A DNA stretch of 64,000 nucleotides, taken from the NCBI GenBank assembly GCA_029255685.2, contig CM055318.2, positions 6,019,001-6,083,000 of the forward strand. Direction: 5' to 3'. Both the position numbers and the translations under genes were made by a program. Positions 33,703-43,493 of this stretch are shown in pieces; within the stretch, counting starts at the first letter, position 1; each line of letters begins with the position of its first letter. The DNA comes from Silene conica (taxonomy: Eukaryota > Streptophyta > Magnoliopsida > Caryophyllales > Caryophyllaceae). The notes beneath the pieces are model-generated. The model saw only the letters and a list, made by a program, of their open reading frames with translations. It had not been told where the DNA came from and did not search any database.

Positions 33703-34343
33703 AATTGAGCCTATCTTTTATTAAAGTCTTTTTCTTTCATACCATTGTATCTCAATGAGTCATTGTAATAGATCTAATAATAAGGCAGCTCACAGAATAG
33801 CGAAACAGACTATGAAGTGATCTCCGCCTTCTGACAAAAGAAATTGTTACTCTACACTCAGTTTGGCTCAATGTCATCAAATAACCAGTCGTAACCTCTT
33901 TTGTTGATTTTTTTTTTGTTAAAGTAAAAAATAAACAAATAATCGAAACGGAAGGAATAATAACTGCTCTGCCCTAGTCGACTACTAATAATCCTCTCCC
34001 GTACCGCCCTACGCACTCTAATTTAAGGTCTAAAATAATGTAGAGTGGTAAGGTACATGCACGTAGCCAAGTCAAGTCACATACCCTATGCAATAAAGGG
34101 TAATTGAGAATGAAATAATTGACAAATTGACATACAAATTATAAAAAAGGGAAAACAAGTGTGAGGGGAGGAGAGCAACCGTAGATGAACCGGAATTAAG
34201 ATAGAAATAGATATAGCAAATAATAAAGGCGCGGCGAATGTATTAAGATATTCACGAGAAACTTGGTTCTAGTTTTTCATATCTCAATTCTCATCTAATT
34301 TATTCCAAACACTCGTCTTTATTTTCCTTATTATTATACAAAG

Positions 34344-34528
34344 AGTCTTGTTGAAAACGGATACTATACGTTACAATCTGGCGAGCGATAATATCTCCCT
34401 TATAACAGTGAGAACAAGTAGGGTAAATAAAGCCTTTTATAAATCGTCTCACTTGTATTTTGTGAAAATACATTATCCGTCGTCTTCAACTTGTGACGGA
34501 TAATATCCGTTTTAATGAGAATTTGTGA
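34344..34528. repeat. MITE of the GTCTTGTTGAAAACGGATA family
   Basis: The left end GTCTTGTTGAAAACGGATAC and the right end (complement of GATAATATCCGTTTTAATGA) form imperfect inverted repeats. The body carries AACGGATA/TCCGTC phrases. It is related to 38381-38508 and 38982-39149. Confidence 0.55.
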
Positions 34529-36225
34529 TTATTGTATGTAGTTGTTGGTAGCAACCAATTTCAATTTCAATTTCAAATTCAAATTCAACTTACTTGCCCT
34601 TTCAATTCAAACTTCTACGATTCAAGATTTGAAGGTGGTTGCTCAATTTCTAGTTGTAGATTTATAGCCAATGGTAGATCGACAACCTTCGTTTTAATGA
34701 ATTTCTTTGATTACGAAAATCCTCGTATTAAACTAAGGGGTCGTTTGGTTGCCACTGAAATAATATAGACATTGCAAAATTTATTGATTTTGAATAAAAG
34801 ATCGGTTTGTTTGGTTGACATACATTTTGGGAAATATAGAAATTGGAACTTTCCATGAATTTCCAATGTTATATTGTATTATACCGTATAATCATAATCG
34901 GAATAACATAATACATATGAATGACTTAATATAAGTAGCATATAATAGTTGATACGATTAAGATCTCGAGTATACAATAAACAATAACAACAAACAACAG
35001 CAACAACAACAAAAACACAAATTCAATAGGAAAATTGAAAAAATTAACAAAAACAATTCAATTACTAACCTAATTAACAATAACAACAACAACAAGAACA
35101 ACAAAATAATAACAACTTAAAAAACTTTAACAAAATTAATTGAAAAAAAAAACAACAAAAAGAAAGCTTACCAGAACAAATGGTTGTTGCGTGGTGGAGC
35201 AGTGATTGTCGTGTGGTGTGGTGGTGGTGTGGTGTCGGTGGTGGTGGTGGTAGGTTGTCGGCAAAGAGGGAGGGAGGGAGATTTCAATTTTTGAATGTTA
35301 TTTGGAGGAGAGAGGAGGAGGAAGGGTAAGTTGGTCTTTTTTTAAAAAACGTCGACGATTTGTTATAAAAGGTCGACAACGTTTCGTAAGTGGGTTTATT
35401 AACAAAAATAGCACTAGACAAATGTTTTTCGTACTTAAAAAACCATCTAATGCGTGACTTTTTTTTTAATTCTGATATATAAAAGTTTAGGTTCGATGAA
35501 GAATAATTCATATCCAATACAAGGTCAAGAATGACCACCGACCTTTTCGAGAGTTTAAAGTGGTGTTTACAAATCGGCCACCAAAAAAGCTACTCATATT
35601 TTACTCAATGAAAATCGACCCTCTGACATCGCTCACAAGGCCGACTCTTTACATAAATAATTTAGACGCAACCATGGAAAAAGAGATGACAAGCTTTCAT
35701 GGGAGATGGAGCCGTTCAGTCGAATATAGTAAGGAGTACATGTAAATGACACACCATTGTCGATATGTGCAAGTTTTCGACATTATTGCATGTGGATGGA
35801 CTATATAGACACGGGTTGTTTATTGTACTCTTTTATTCATCATTTTGCACTACATTTGTTGTACATATTTTAGGGTTTACACCGTTTTATGTTCAAGACA
35901 ATAGTAACACCATATTGTTCTAATTTCCATTTTCATAAAATGTCATTATAGTGGGGGTATAGATAGATATAAATAATGCCTATTTAAGCTCACTCTTACT
36001 CAACTAGTGTGGCTAATTAGATGAAAAATATATTTGATCTTAAAAATGTATTCCAATATTAGTGAAAAATTATCGGGTTCATTTGGTACATTTGTCGTAA
36101 AAGCAACCAAGTTATTGATGTTTCATTCTAAAATCAATTGGTAACCCTTAATAAATGAGTATTGTTTATATAAAGAAGTCTCACCATGACATGTAATTAA
36201 CTAATTATCACCTACAAAAGTAAGA
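34529..36225. other. Intergenic stretch with an AAC-rich microsatellite
   Basis: Positions 34976-35165 are a degenerate (AAC)n/(AACA)n microsatellite, followed at 35205-35260 by a GGTGGT/GTGGTG-rich run. Positions 34735-34755 carry the left end of a Tourist-like element without a partner. I see no supported gene; short open frames here lack any family signature. Confidence 0.5.
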
Positions 36226-36415
36226 TCATGTTCTTTTCGACTGAAAGAAGTTGAATTGAATTAATTGAAGTAAATTTAATTGAATTAAATGGGGTGTGAG
36301 GTGAAGTGAATTTAGTTGAGTTAATAGTTAATTTTATGAAGAAATTAATAAAACTTAACGAAATATAGCAAAGCGAAATTGAAAGGAGCTGAAATTAAGC
36401 CAGAAAAAACATGGC
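36226..36415. repeat. MITE, second copy of the WRKY-intron family
   Basis: The ends are CATGTTCTTTTCGACTGAA at the left and TTAAGCCAGAAAAAACATG at the right, with the same interior phrases as 6787-6995 (TTGAATTAATTGA, AGTTAATTTT, AAAGGAGCTGAAATTAAGCC). Confidence 0.7.
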
Positions 36416-36561
36416 CTTAAAATGATTGGGAAATCACAAATGACTTGCTTTTATCTAACTAAGCGAATTTCATTTAACTCGTCACAAACTTAATTATAAC
36501 GGATTAATTACCTATCACAGATAAGAATTTGTGTATTATTTTATCAGTGAGATCCCCGATG

Positions 36562-37070
36562 TTAAGGCTCTGTTTGGCAGCGCACTTCAGGTACCTGATT
36601 CACCTGAAGTAGCTTTTTCGCCAAAAGAATCAGGTAGCTTATTTTTTTGGGAGTCTTTGGTAAGTAGCTTATTTGGTCAAATAAGCTACCTGAAATGAAA
36701 TGCTACATAGGGTAGCATTTTAAATTTCAGGTGTCTGATTCTAGGTAATATTACCTTTTTATCCTTCAATCTATAATATAGTAAATAATTATTATATCCT
36801 TTTATGTAATTTCACCAAAATAAGCTACATTTTCAGTTAGTTTGACAAACAGTTTTTTATATAATCAGTCAGCTTATCAGCTCATAATTTTCAGCTACCT
36901 TATCAGCTACCTTTTCAGGTTTCAGTTACTTTTTCAGTTTTCAGGTACCTTATCAGGTTTCAGGTACCTTTTCAGATTTCAGGTAGCTTTTCAGGTTGTT
37001 TTAACAAATCTTTAACACTAGCTTTTCAGGTAGCTCATAATTTTCACATCAATTTGTAATCTTTAACACG
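36562..37070. repeat. Decayed copy of the GGTACCTGA/TAGCTT MITE family
   Basis: It begins AAGGCTCTGTTTGGCA, like the 26129-26883 element, and repeats AGGTACCTGATT, GGTAGCTTTTTC and TTTCAGGTACCTT. The right end is unclear. Confidence 0.5.
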
Positions 37071-37408
37071 AGCTTTAAATCAAACACTTGCTTTTATATT
37101 GACTTAATAAGGCGAACTTCAAACCTTGCTCTTGTAAGTTAATCTTGTTGGAGACTTAACAAATACGCCAATTCAAAATAAAATAATTGCAGAAACACTT
37201 ACGAAGTAAAATAGTGAGACTACTTAAGCTTGTAACATAGAATAACATGACACAAATGGAGCATGATCATGGCCTACAATCCTCCATGCACTATAGCGCG
37301 CTATTCCCTTCGTTACAACTTACAACCATTTGATTACGTTTTGTATTTTGATGGACGGGTGTTTAATAAAAGAGTAGACAAATGCTTGGAACGAAAAGAG
37401 TAATAGAA

Positions 37409-38242
37409 TTACTCTAATTGATTTGAAGATGGGAAATCAAGTCTCTTGAAACAGGTCATTCCTCCATCAACCACCAGATTATGACCAGACACGTACTTAG
37501 CCTCGTCAGAAGCCAAATAAAGAGCGGCTTTTGCTATATCAATTTCCTCACACCCTGCACCTTTTAGTTCTCCCAAACAGTTTAATATACCCTTCAATTG
37601 CTCCGGGTTCGCGTTCTTATAAAGCCGACTCAACCCATTTAGAGCCATTTGGGTCGCAATTGGACCGGGTGATATACAATTTATCCTAACCCCATGTTGA
37701 GATAATTCACTAGCCAAAGACTTCACTATTCCTTGTATCCCAGTCTTTGATATCGAATATCCATGCGGCCCAAGCCCGCCCATTATTCCACAAACACTCG
37801 CGGTACAAAGTATTGAACCTGACCTTGCCGGGATCATGACTCGAGCCGCATGCTTGATGCCAGCCATCATTCCTCGTACATTAATCCGCATCATTCGGTC
37901 AAACTGATCCAGATCCAGATCCAAATCCGCTATGCTTGGCGGGTAGCTTTGGCCCACTACACCAGCATTGTTATACATGATATCAAGCTTCCCATACTGA
38001 GCTACTGCGGTATCAATGGCTTGGGCCACATCGGACTCGACACCAACATCGCAATGGATAAACTGAGCATTTGAGCCCAAGTGTTTTGCTACATTCGGGC
38101 CATGTTTCGTGTCGATGTCGGCTATGAGGACTCTAGCTCCCTGTTTAATGAATTCTTGGGCTGTTGCCTTGCCAAGCCCATTTGATCCTCCAGTTATCAA
38201 AGCTATCTTATTTTCAAGTCTGTATGATTCAATTTCAAACAT
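37409..38242 (-). CDS. Classical short-chain dehydrogenase/reductase (SDR110C-like), 277 aa, single exon
   Basis: NAD(P)-dependent oxidoreductase. The cofactor motif TGGSNGLG is at 17-24, and an acidic residue after beta-2 (ADID, about 41-44) suggests NAD(H). NNAG is at 91-94, and the catalytic set is N121, S149, Y162 and K166 (YSISK). The C-terminal SGHNLVVDGGMTCFK is typical of the plant family that contains secoisolariciresinol dehydrogenase, xanthoxin dehydrogenase (ABA2), tropinone-reductase-like and SDR2a proteins. The length is normal and the frame is intact. The ATG at 38242 is the only sensible start. The substrate cannot be told from sequence. No pathway genes lie beside it; both flanks are transposon-rich. 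A small oddity is the acidic run DLDLDLDQ (107-113), encoded by a 6-bp repeat. Confidence 0.92.
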   Translation of the reverse strand: MFEIESYRLENKIALITGGSNGLGKATAQEFIKQGARVLIADIDTKHGPNVAKHLGSNAQFIHCDVGVESDVAQAIDTAVAQYGKLDIMYNNAGVVGQSYPPSIADLDLDLDQFDRMMRINVRGMMAGIKHAARVMIPARSGSILCTASVCGIMGGLGPHGYSISKTGIQGIVKSLASELSQHGVRINCISPGPIATQMALNGLSRLYKNANPEQLKGILNCLGELKGAGCEEIDIAKAALYLASDEAKYVSGHNLVVDGGMTCFKRLDFPSSNQLE

Positions 38243-38380
38243 AATTAATTTTATTTTTCCTGTGTTGAACAGCGACTTAACGTCTTAACCTACTACCACT
38301 ATTTGCCAATCTGTCATCCTCGTTAATCGTTATTCCAATAACAAATTTGAAAAGCACAATCATAATATTATTATAGGAAG

Positions 38381-38508
38381 TCTTGCTTATAACGGACGTA
38401 TTAAAACAAATTTTTATTTGTTTTATCTACGCTACATACTAGTAGCCTTACTACTTGACCCTGTAAACTTACGACGGATATGTCCGTTACAATTAATAAG
38501 ACTTGTTT
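38381..38508. repeat. Small MITE upstream of the SDR gene
   Basis: AGTCTTGCTTATAACGGACG at the left and GTCCGTTACAATTAATAAGACT at the right form imperfect inverted repeats. It is about 128 bp and lies within 300 bp of the SDR start codon, so it may sit in the promoter. Confidence 0.6.
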
Positions 38509-38981
38509 GCTTAATATTATGCATGTGCTTCTCAAATTTGTAATTGGAATAAAGAGGAAGACCGAAAGAAGGTGTACACCGTAATTTGGATCATTGCATG
38601 CATATCATAACCATTGATATTAACAATATAGTCCTATTCAAACTAATAATAAGAGTTCCTTGAAATACTTATAATAATAATCCTACTTCCATCACAAATT
38701 CTACAATAAGTCTCTCTTACGACCGGTCAACTATCTCCCATATGTACTAATGTACATAAGACAACTTTAGGAAATCACAAAGTACTACTCTATGTTAGAA
38801 AAATTTGTAGGTCCTTCGAGATTGATAATATTTAACCTGTCACAAGCTTATATGTTACAAATTTTTTGTAGGTCCTTCGAGATGCCCATTAATGTGTCTT
38901 TCCAAACCATTAAGAAGCTTATATCCTTTACAAATTTTCATTGAAAACAAAAACACTATTCTTTACCCTTTCACAAACTAG

Positions 38982-39149
38982 TAAGTCTTGCTTGTGAAGG
39001 AGTCACCATATGTGACGGATATTTTGTGAGATAAAATGGAAAAAAAATGTGTTAGTGGAGAAAAATGACTACATGAATAGTGTCAGAGAGAGAGAAAAAG
39101 TGGGTATTTTGTGAGAGGAAACGGTATCCGTCACAAATGAGAATTTGTG
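38982..39149. repeat. Small MITE, related to 38381-38508
   Basis: The left end is TAAGTCTTGCTTGTGAAGG and the right part is TATCCGTCACAAATGAGAATT. The interior has ATGTGACGGATATTTTGTGAG. The boundaries are approximate. Confidence 0.5.
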
Positions 39150-39496
39150 TTCACAAAATGCATGTATCAATACCCACTAAATGTTCCATTTTCTCTACTT
39201 GTTTTCCACCTACTTTGTTGAAATAGGGACACTATCTGACTTCAGTTTTTAACGAATAGTATCCGTAACAAACAAGACCCTTTGTATCTCCTTATATTTA
39301 CCTTTAAATTTATATTCTCTTAAATAAGAATGAATACTTCTTATTGGTTAGGGAGGACACATCAACGGTCCTCCCAAAGTAATTAAATTTTTTTCTTTAT
39401 ATTTATAGTTTTTAAATAAATAAACAAATGATAGAAACTGAGGAAAAAAGATAACGGCATAGATGTATACGCATGCAAAAGTAAAGTATTAAAAAA

Positions 39497-40309
39497 AAGG
39501 ATAATTTGTGAGAAACTACCTTACATTTATGTCCATTTGTAAACAACTACCTTACTTTTTTTTTTTTCTTGTTAAAAACTACTCCCTCCATTCAAGACTA
39601 CACTACCACTTTGCATTTTACACACTATTCACAAACGATCATTCAAATCCGATTTTCTCTCGATACGTAAATGAAATTATATCCATGTGGGATATGCGGG
39701 ATCTTGTTTGATTCGTCTTTACGAGTATATTATTAATATCTAACTTTTATAATTTTTGAAAATACGTAGCTAACAATATTTACCGTATAAAATACGCGTT
39801 GGCAAACGTGTAAAAAGAAAGTGGTAGTGTGGACTTGAATGGAGGGAGTACCTTTTATTTTAATTTTTTGTTAAAAACTACCTAAAAAAAATTTTTGAGG
39901 CTAATTTCTATTTATGAGTTGGATTTCACATGTGTGAGTTCTCTAAATTTTCATTCTTATTCACGAATAGCATAGAGTTCATGCGATTTAGCCCATGTTC
40001 ATCATCCGGACCAATTATTCCACATGCTTAAAGAAAGAAATTGAAGCTAATGGCAAGAATTCCTTTTCGTTTAGAACTTTAGATAAGAAGGATAAGCTTG
40101 GATATCAAGTATAACGACAAAATAAGAATGAAAATTTAGAGAACTCACACAAGTGAAACCAATAATAAAAAGAAATTGGCGTCAAAACTTTTTTTTAGGT
40201 AATTTTTAACAAAAAATTAAAATGAAAGGTAGTTTTTAACCAAAAAAAAAGTAAGGTAGTTGTTCACAAATGGACATAAATATAAGGTAGTTTCTCACAA
40301 ATTATCCTT
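39497..40309. repeat. Foldback element with about 60-bp inverted repeats, holding a Stowaway
   Basis: The left arm (AAGGATAATTTGTGAGAAAC, then TACCTTACATTTATGTCCA) is mirrored at the right end (TGGACATAAATATAAGGTAG, then TTTCTCACAAATTATCCTT). The arms are near-perfect for about 60 bp. A Stowaway at 39582-39848 interrupts it. Confidence 0.78.
39582..39848. repeat. Stowaway MITE nested in the foldback element
   Basis: The ends are CTCCCTCCATTCAAG and CTTGAATGGAGGGAG, perfect inverted repeats over 15 bp, flanked by TA on both sides. It is 267 bp. It shares interior phrases with 30943-31202 (GATCTTGTTT, TACGAGTATATT), so both belong to one family. Confidence 0.92.
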
Positions 40310-41627
40310 AAAAACAAATAGAAGAATTTGGAAAATAATGATGAAATGCGAAGATTACATAATAATACCTTCCTGGAGCAGGATTATTAGTTGAACAAGA
40401 TCTTAGTTGTTTGAAGATCATCCCCTTCATTTCACTAGATTTATTGCAAACAAAAACAAACGATCATCTCCAATTCTCCATTAGTATACTGCTATTTATA
40501 GTGAATGAATCAAAAGTTATAATTTCCGTTTCTGAATACAGACTAATGTAAAAAGAATTACCGTCTCCTGAGCAAGTTTAACATTTTGTTGCCGTTGACT
40601 TCTGAAGGGAGAAGACGATAGAAAGGAGGATTGCGGGAATGCGGGTCACTTTGACCGATTTTCTCGGATCTTGATCCAATTTAGTGTTGTTTTAATATGT
40701 TATCTGTAACTTATATGTTACGGAGTACGGACTATATAATTCCGGGTTTCCACGTAGTGCACGTTCTGGTAGGATATAGATGGCGTGAAGCCATATTTAT
40801 ATCTATATCCATTTAATTTACGGTCATCTATATCTCGCCATTATCTATTTATTATTTTTTTAACCGTTTATCTCTATATTCAACGGGTGAAGCGGGTAGA
40901 GCTAGCACCCGTTGAATATTTTTACGCTTTTAAAATTTAGAGTGAATATTTCGTCAAAAAATAATTAGACGGTTAAATTAAAAAGTTTATTAAATCAACC
41001 ATCTTAAATATTGGAATAAAACTATACCAATTTCAAATCAAATACAAATATTAAAAAAATTGAGTTGTGAATGAGATTCCACCAAAACAATGAATAATTT
41101 GGAATAAAAATTGAAATTTAAGATTGTCGTTTCAATAATTAGTAAGTAGTGGCGTGAACTAAAGGTTTTAGACTCTTAAAAATTTAGGGATTGACAAGAA
41201 AAATTAAATAAAATGTACAAAGTTTTTTTCTAAAAAGAAACCTTAAGTTATTATTTTTTTCAATTTAAAAAATTTATCATAAATATTAATTTAGTATATC
41301 CACCGGGTGGTTATAGACTAAGATCCATATCCCACCTGGTGGATATACTAAATTAATATTTATGATAAATTTAGTGTCACCCTAAACCTGGGATATTCAT
41401 CCCAAATCTAGTTCTTCCCATTCCATTTTTATTGTCCTACTCTTTTAAAGATTGGAAAATGAGTTAATGTTATTGGGTGTCACACAATCTCGATGCCATC
41501 ATTTCACATACAATATGAATGTTTCAATAATAATGAATGCATTATATACAATAACTGGAAAACTCGGTAATAAGTATGGCGCCGTAGTAATATATATGTC
41601 CAGCTAGATTTGACCTTTTGAAGAATT
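40310..41627. other. Intergenic stretch left of the copia nest
   Basis: AT-rich. Around 40780-40930 there are short inverted phrases (ATCTATATCC and AACGGGTG/CACCCGTTGAATA). The one clear structure is the inverted repeat at 41270-41372. No gene is supported. Confidence 0.5.
41270..41372. repeat. 41-bp inverted repeat with a 21-bp loop
   Basis: The arms are 41270-41310 and 41332-41372, starting AAATTTATCATAAATATTAA and ending ATATCCACCGGGTGG. Only one mismatch is seen. Transcribed, it would form a long hairpin. Confidence 0.8.
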
Positions 41628-41865
41628 TGATGAATAGAAAATATGAATGTGAATTTTTCTGTGTTTGTATTTCTCAACAGATTGTTAATTTATACAAAAA
41701 GGGAAGGGATTGCTATGTTACGTTGCTAAAAAGATATACAAAAGATATTCCTGAAACTTAGGAAAGTAACCCCTGATCAAATACTAGCTAAACTAGAATT
41801 GTAGATTGTGTCAAAGTTAGAGACGTGACTTTCGGAAATATTGATTTCCAATATTTCCTCCAATA
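41628..41865 (-). repeat. 3' LTR of the old copia element
   Basis: On the minus strand it begins TATTGGAGGAAATATTGG immediately after the polypurine tract, and ends near TTCTATTCATCA. It is about 238 bp. The far boundary is set only by a CA terminus and could be off by a few bases. Confidence 0.6.
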
Positions 41866-42521
41866 CCCCCCTCAAGTTGGAGCATTGGAGTCGAAAATGC
41901 CCAACTTGTCGAGTAAGACCTTAAACTGAGGACTGATGCCCGTCGTTGAGGGTACCAAAGATAAAATTTATAATTCCTAAACTTTAACTATAGATAGTGA
42001 AAGTCAGGGTCGAACCACAGAGAGGTGGGGAATGTTTATTGCTTTATGTTAATGTTTAAAGGTAACAAATTTGGGGTTGATTGTGTTGATTACTATATCT
42101 AGGCAAAGATTAAAACAAACAAATAATAAAAGATGAGAATAAAAAAATATAAAAAGGGATGCTAGGATGTTTGGGTAATAAATAGCTAAGGTAATATAAA
42201 TCCTAAGGTCAACATGTATTGCAGTCACGTAAGGGGGTGTAACATAACTTTTTAGGTCTATGCTACCTAATAGCTCCTTTCGGCCTATGCTATTAGTTCC
42301 TAGGTTTCACAATTATTGGGTGTCAACAATAAGGGTGATTCCTAAATCCTAGGTCACATACCTTTCAGTCTTAAGTAACCTAGCCGTCTTAAAGTGTAAA
42401 CCAATGCCCTTCCCGTATCTCTCAATCTTGGGTAGGTCATTACTAACATCCTACAAGTCTCCTTTCAGTTTTATTGTAGGGTATTATAGTCAACAAAGAA
42501 AGACGAAACAGGATACAAACG

Positions 42522-42645
42522 CGAGTGGTCGACCGACCAGCTATTCCAGTCGGCCGACCACAGCCTCGGTCGACCGACCACAGCCTCGGTCGCCGACCCA
42601 CTATTTGAGTCAGCCGACTGCGGCTCTGCTACAAGTCGGTTTCGG
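42522..42645 (+). repeat. GC-rich palindromic repeats in solo LTR copy 1, first cluster
   Basis: Repeats of GGTCGACCGACC/GTCGGCCGACCAC occur three to four times in about 120 bp, with two nearly identical units of CAGCCTCGGTCGACCGACCA. The sequence stands out from an AT-rich context. Confidence 0.8.
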
Positions 42646-43022
42646 AATCTATTCTACCTATGCATATTCATCCCCTACATCCTAACATATGAAATTTAGC
42701 TACTCATGGTTATTAAGATGATTATAAAAACAGGAATAAACATGGTAAACATATTAAATAATCTAAACATGCGAGATTCAATAGAGCTTGAGGATTCTAT
42801 CTTAATTGAATGCAATTGTAATAAGAACAATAATAAAGCTTAGATTAAAAGAGTAATTACCAAAGTCGGAATTAGGGCAGAAAGGAACAAACTTTATTGA
42901 ATGCTTGGGAATTGTCGAAAGATTACAAAACTAAAATTCTTCTAAATAAAACTGGATGCTAATTGATACTTGATGATAAAAACTAGATACTCATTCATGC
43001 AAAACCCTAACTACCAGATTAG

Positions 43023-43031
43023 CTTATATAG
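43023..43031 (+). promoter_or_regulatory. Candidate TATA box of solo LTR copy 1
   Basis: CTTATATAG is at the same relative place as TTTATATAG in copies 2 and 3: upstream of the GC-rich palindromes (here at 43107-43117, 43185-43197 and 43206-43218). Confidence 0.55.
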
Positions 43032-43493
43032 GGCAAGAGATTCGAGTTTCCTAAAGACTCTACTTCTAATTTATTTCCGAAAAGAATTGTTCTGGGCTTC
43101 GCTGAGGTCGGTCGACCTCCTTTATGGACTTAATTGAATTCTTGGGCTTTTCTTCAAATTTGGACTTTTATGAAGATCAGGCCTGGTCGGCCGACCCGTT
43201 TAGCTGGTCGGTCGACCGCTTCCGTATAGGATTCTTCGGTTTTCTTCTTGTTTTGACTTTTGGTACTTAAATAAAGATTCCAGTTGACTTTCCATCGTTC
43301 CTTAATTATGCAAAAGACTCGAGGACATGAATTTGGTGCTAAATCGTCCATTTTCCGCATAAATCTGAAAAAGTGCATAAAAATACGAAAGTACACGATT
43401 GTTGGGAAATAAAGGCTAAAACATAGTAAATGAGCGACCAAATGCGTGTAAAAATAGATGAAAAACATCATAAAATAGACACGCATCAAGGAC

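Larger units (their letters stand above)
41934..43488 (+). mobile_element. Solo-LTR-like insertion, copy 1
   Basis: It begins TGATGCCCGTCG and ends ACGCATCA. The 5-bp duplication AGGAC flanks it (41929-41933 and 43489-43493). It is 1,555 bp and without protein-coding capacity. Near its start it carries GGGTCGAACCACAGAGAGG, which aligns with GGGTCGAACCCAAAGGATGG in copy 2. The termini and duplication length are those of an LTR, and no internal retrotransposon region is attached, so it is best read as a solo LTR of a Ty3/gypsy element. Confidence 0.82.
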
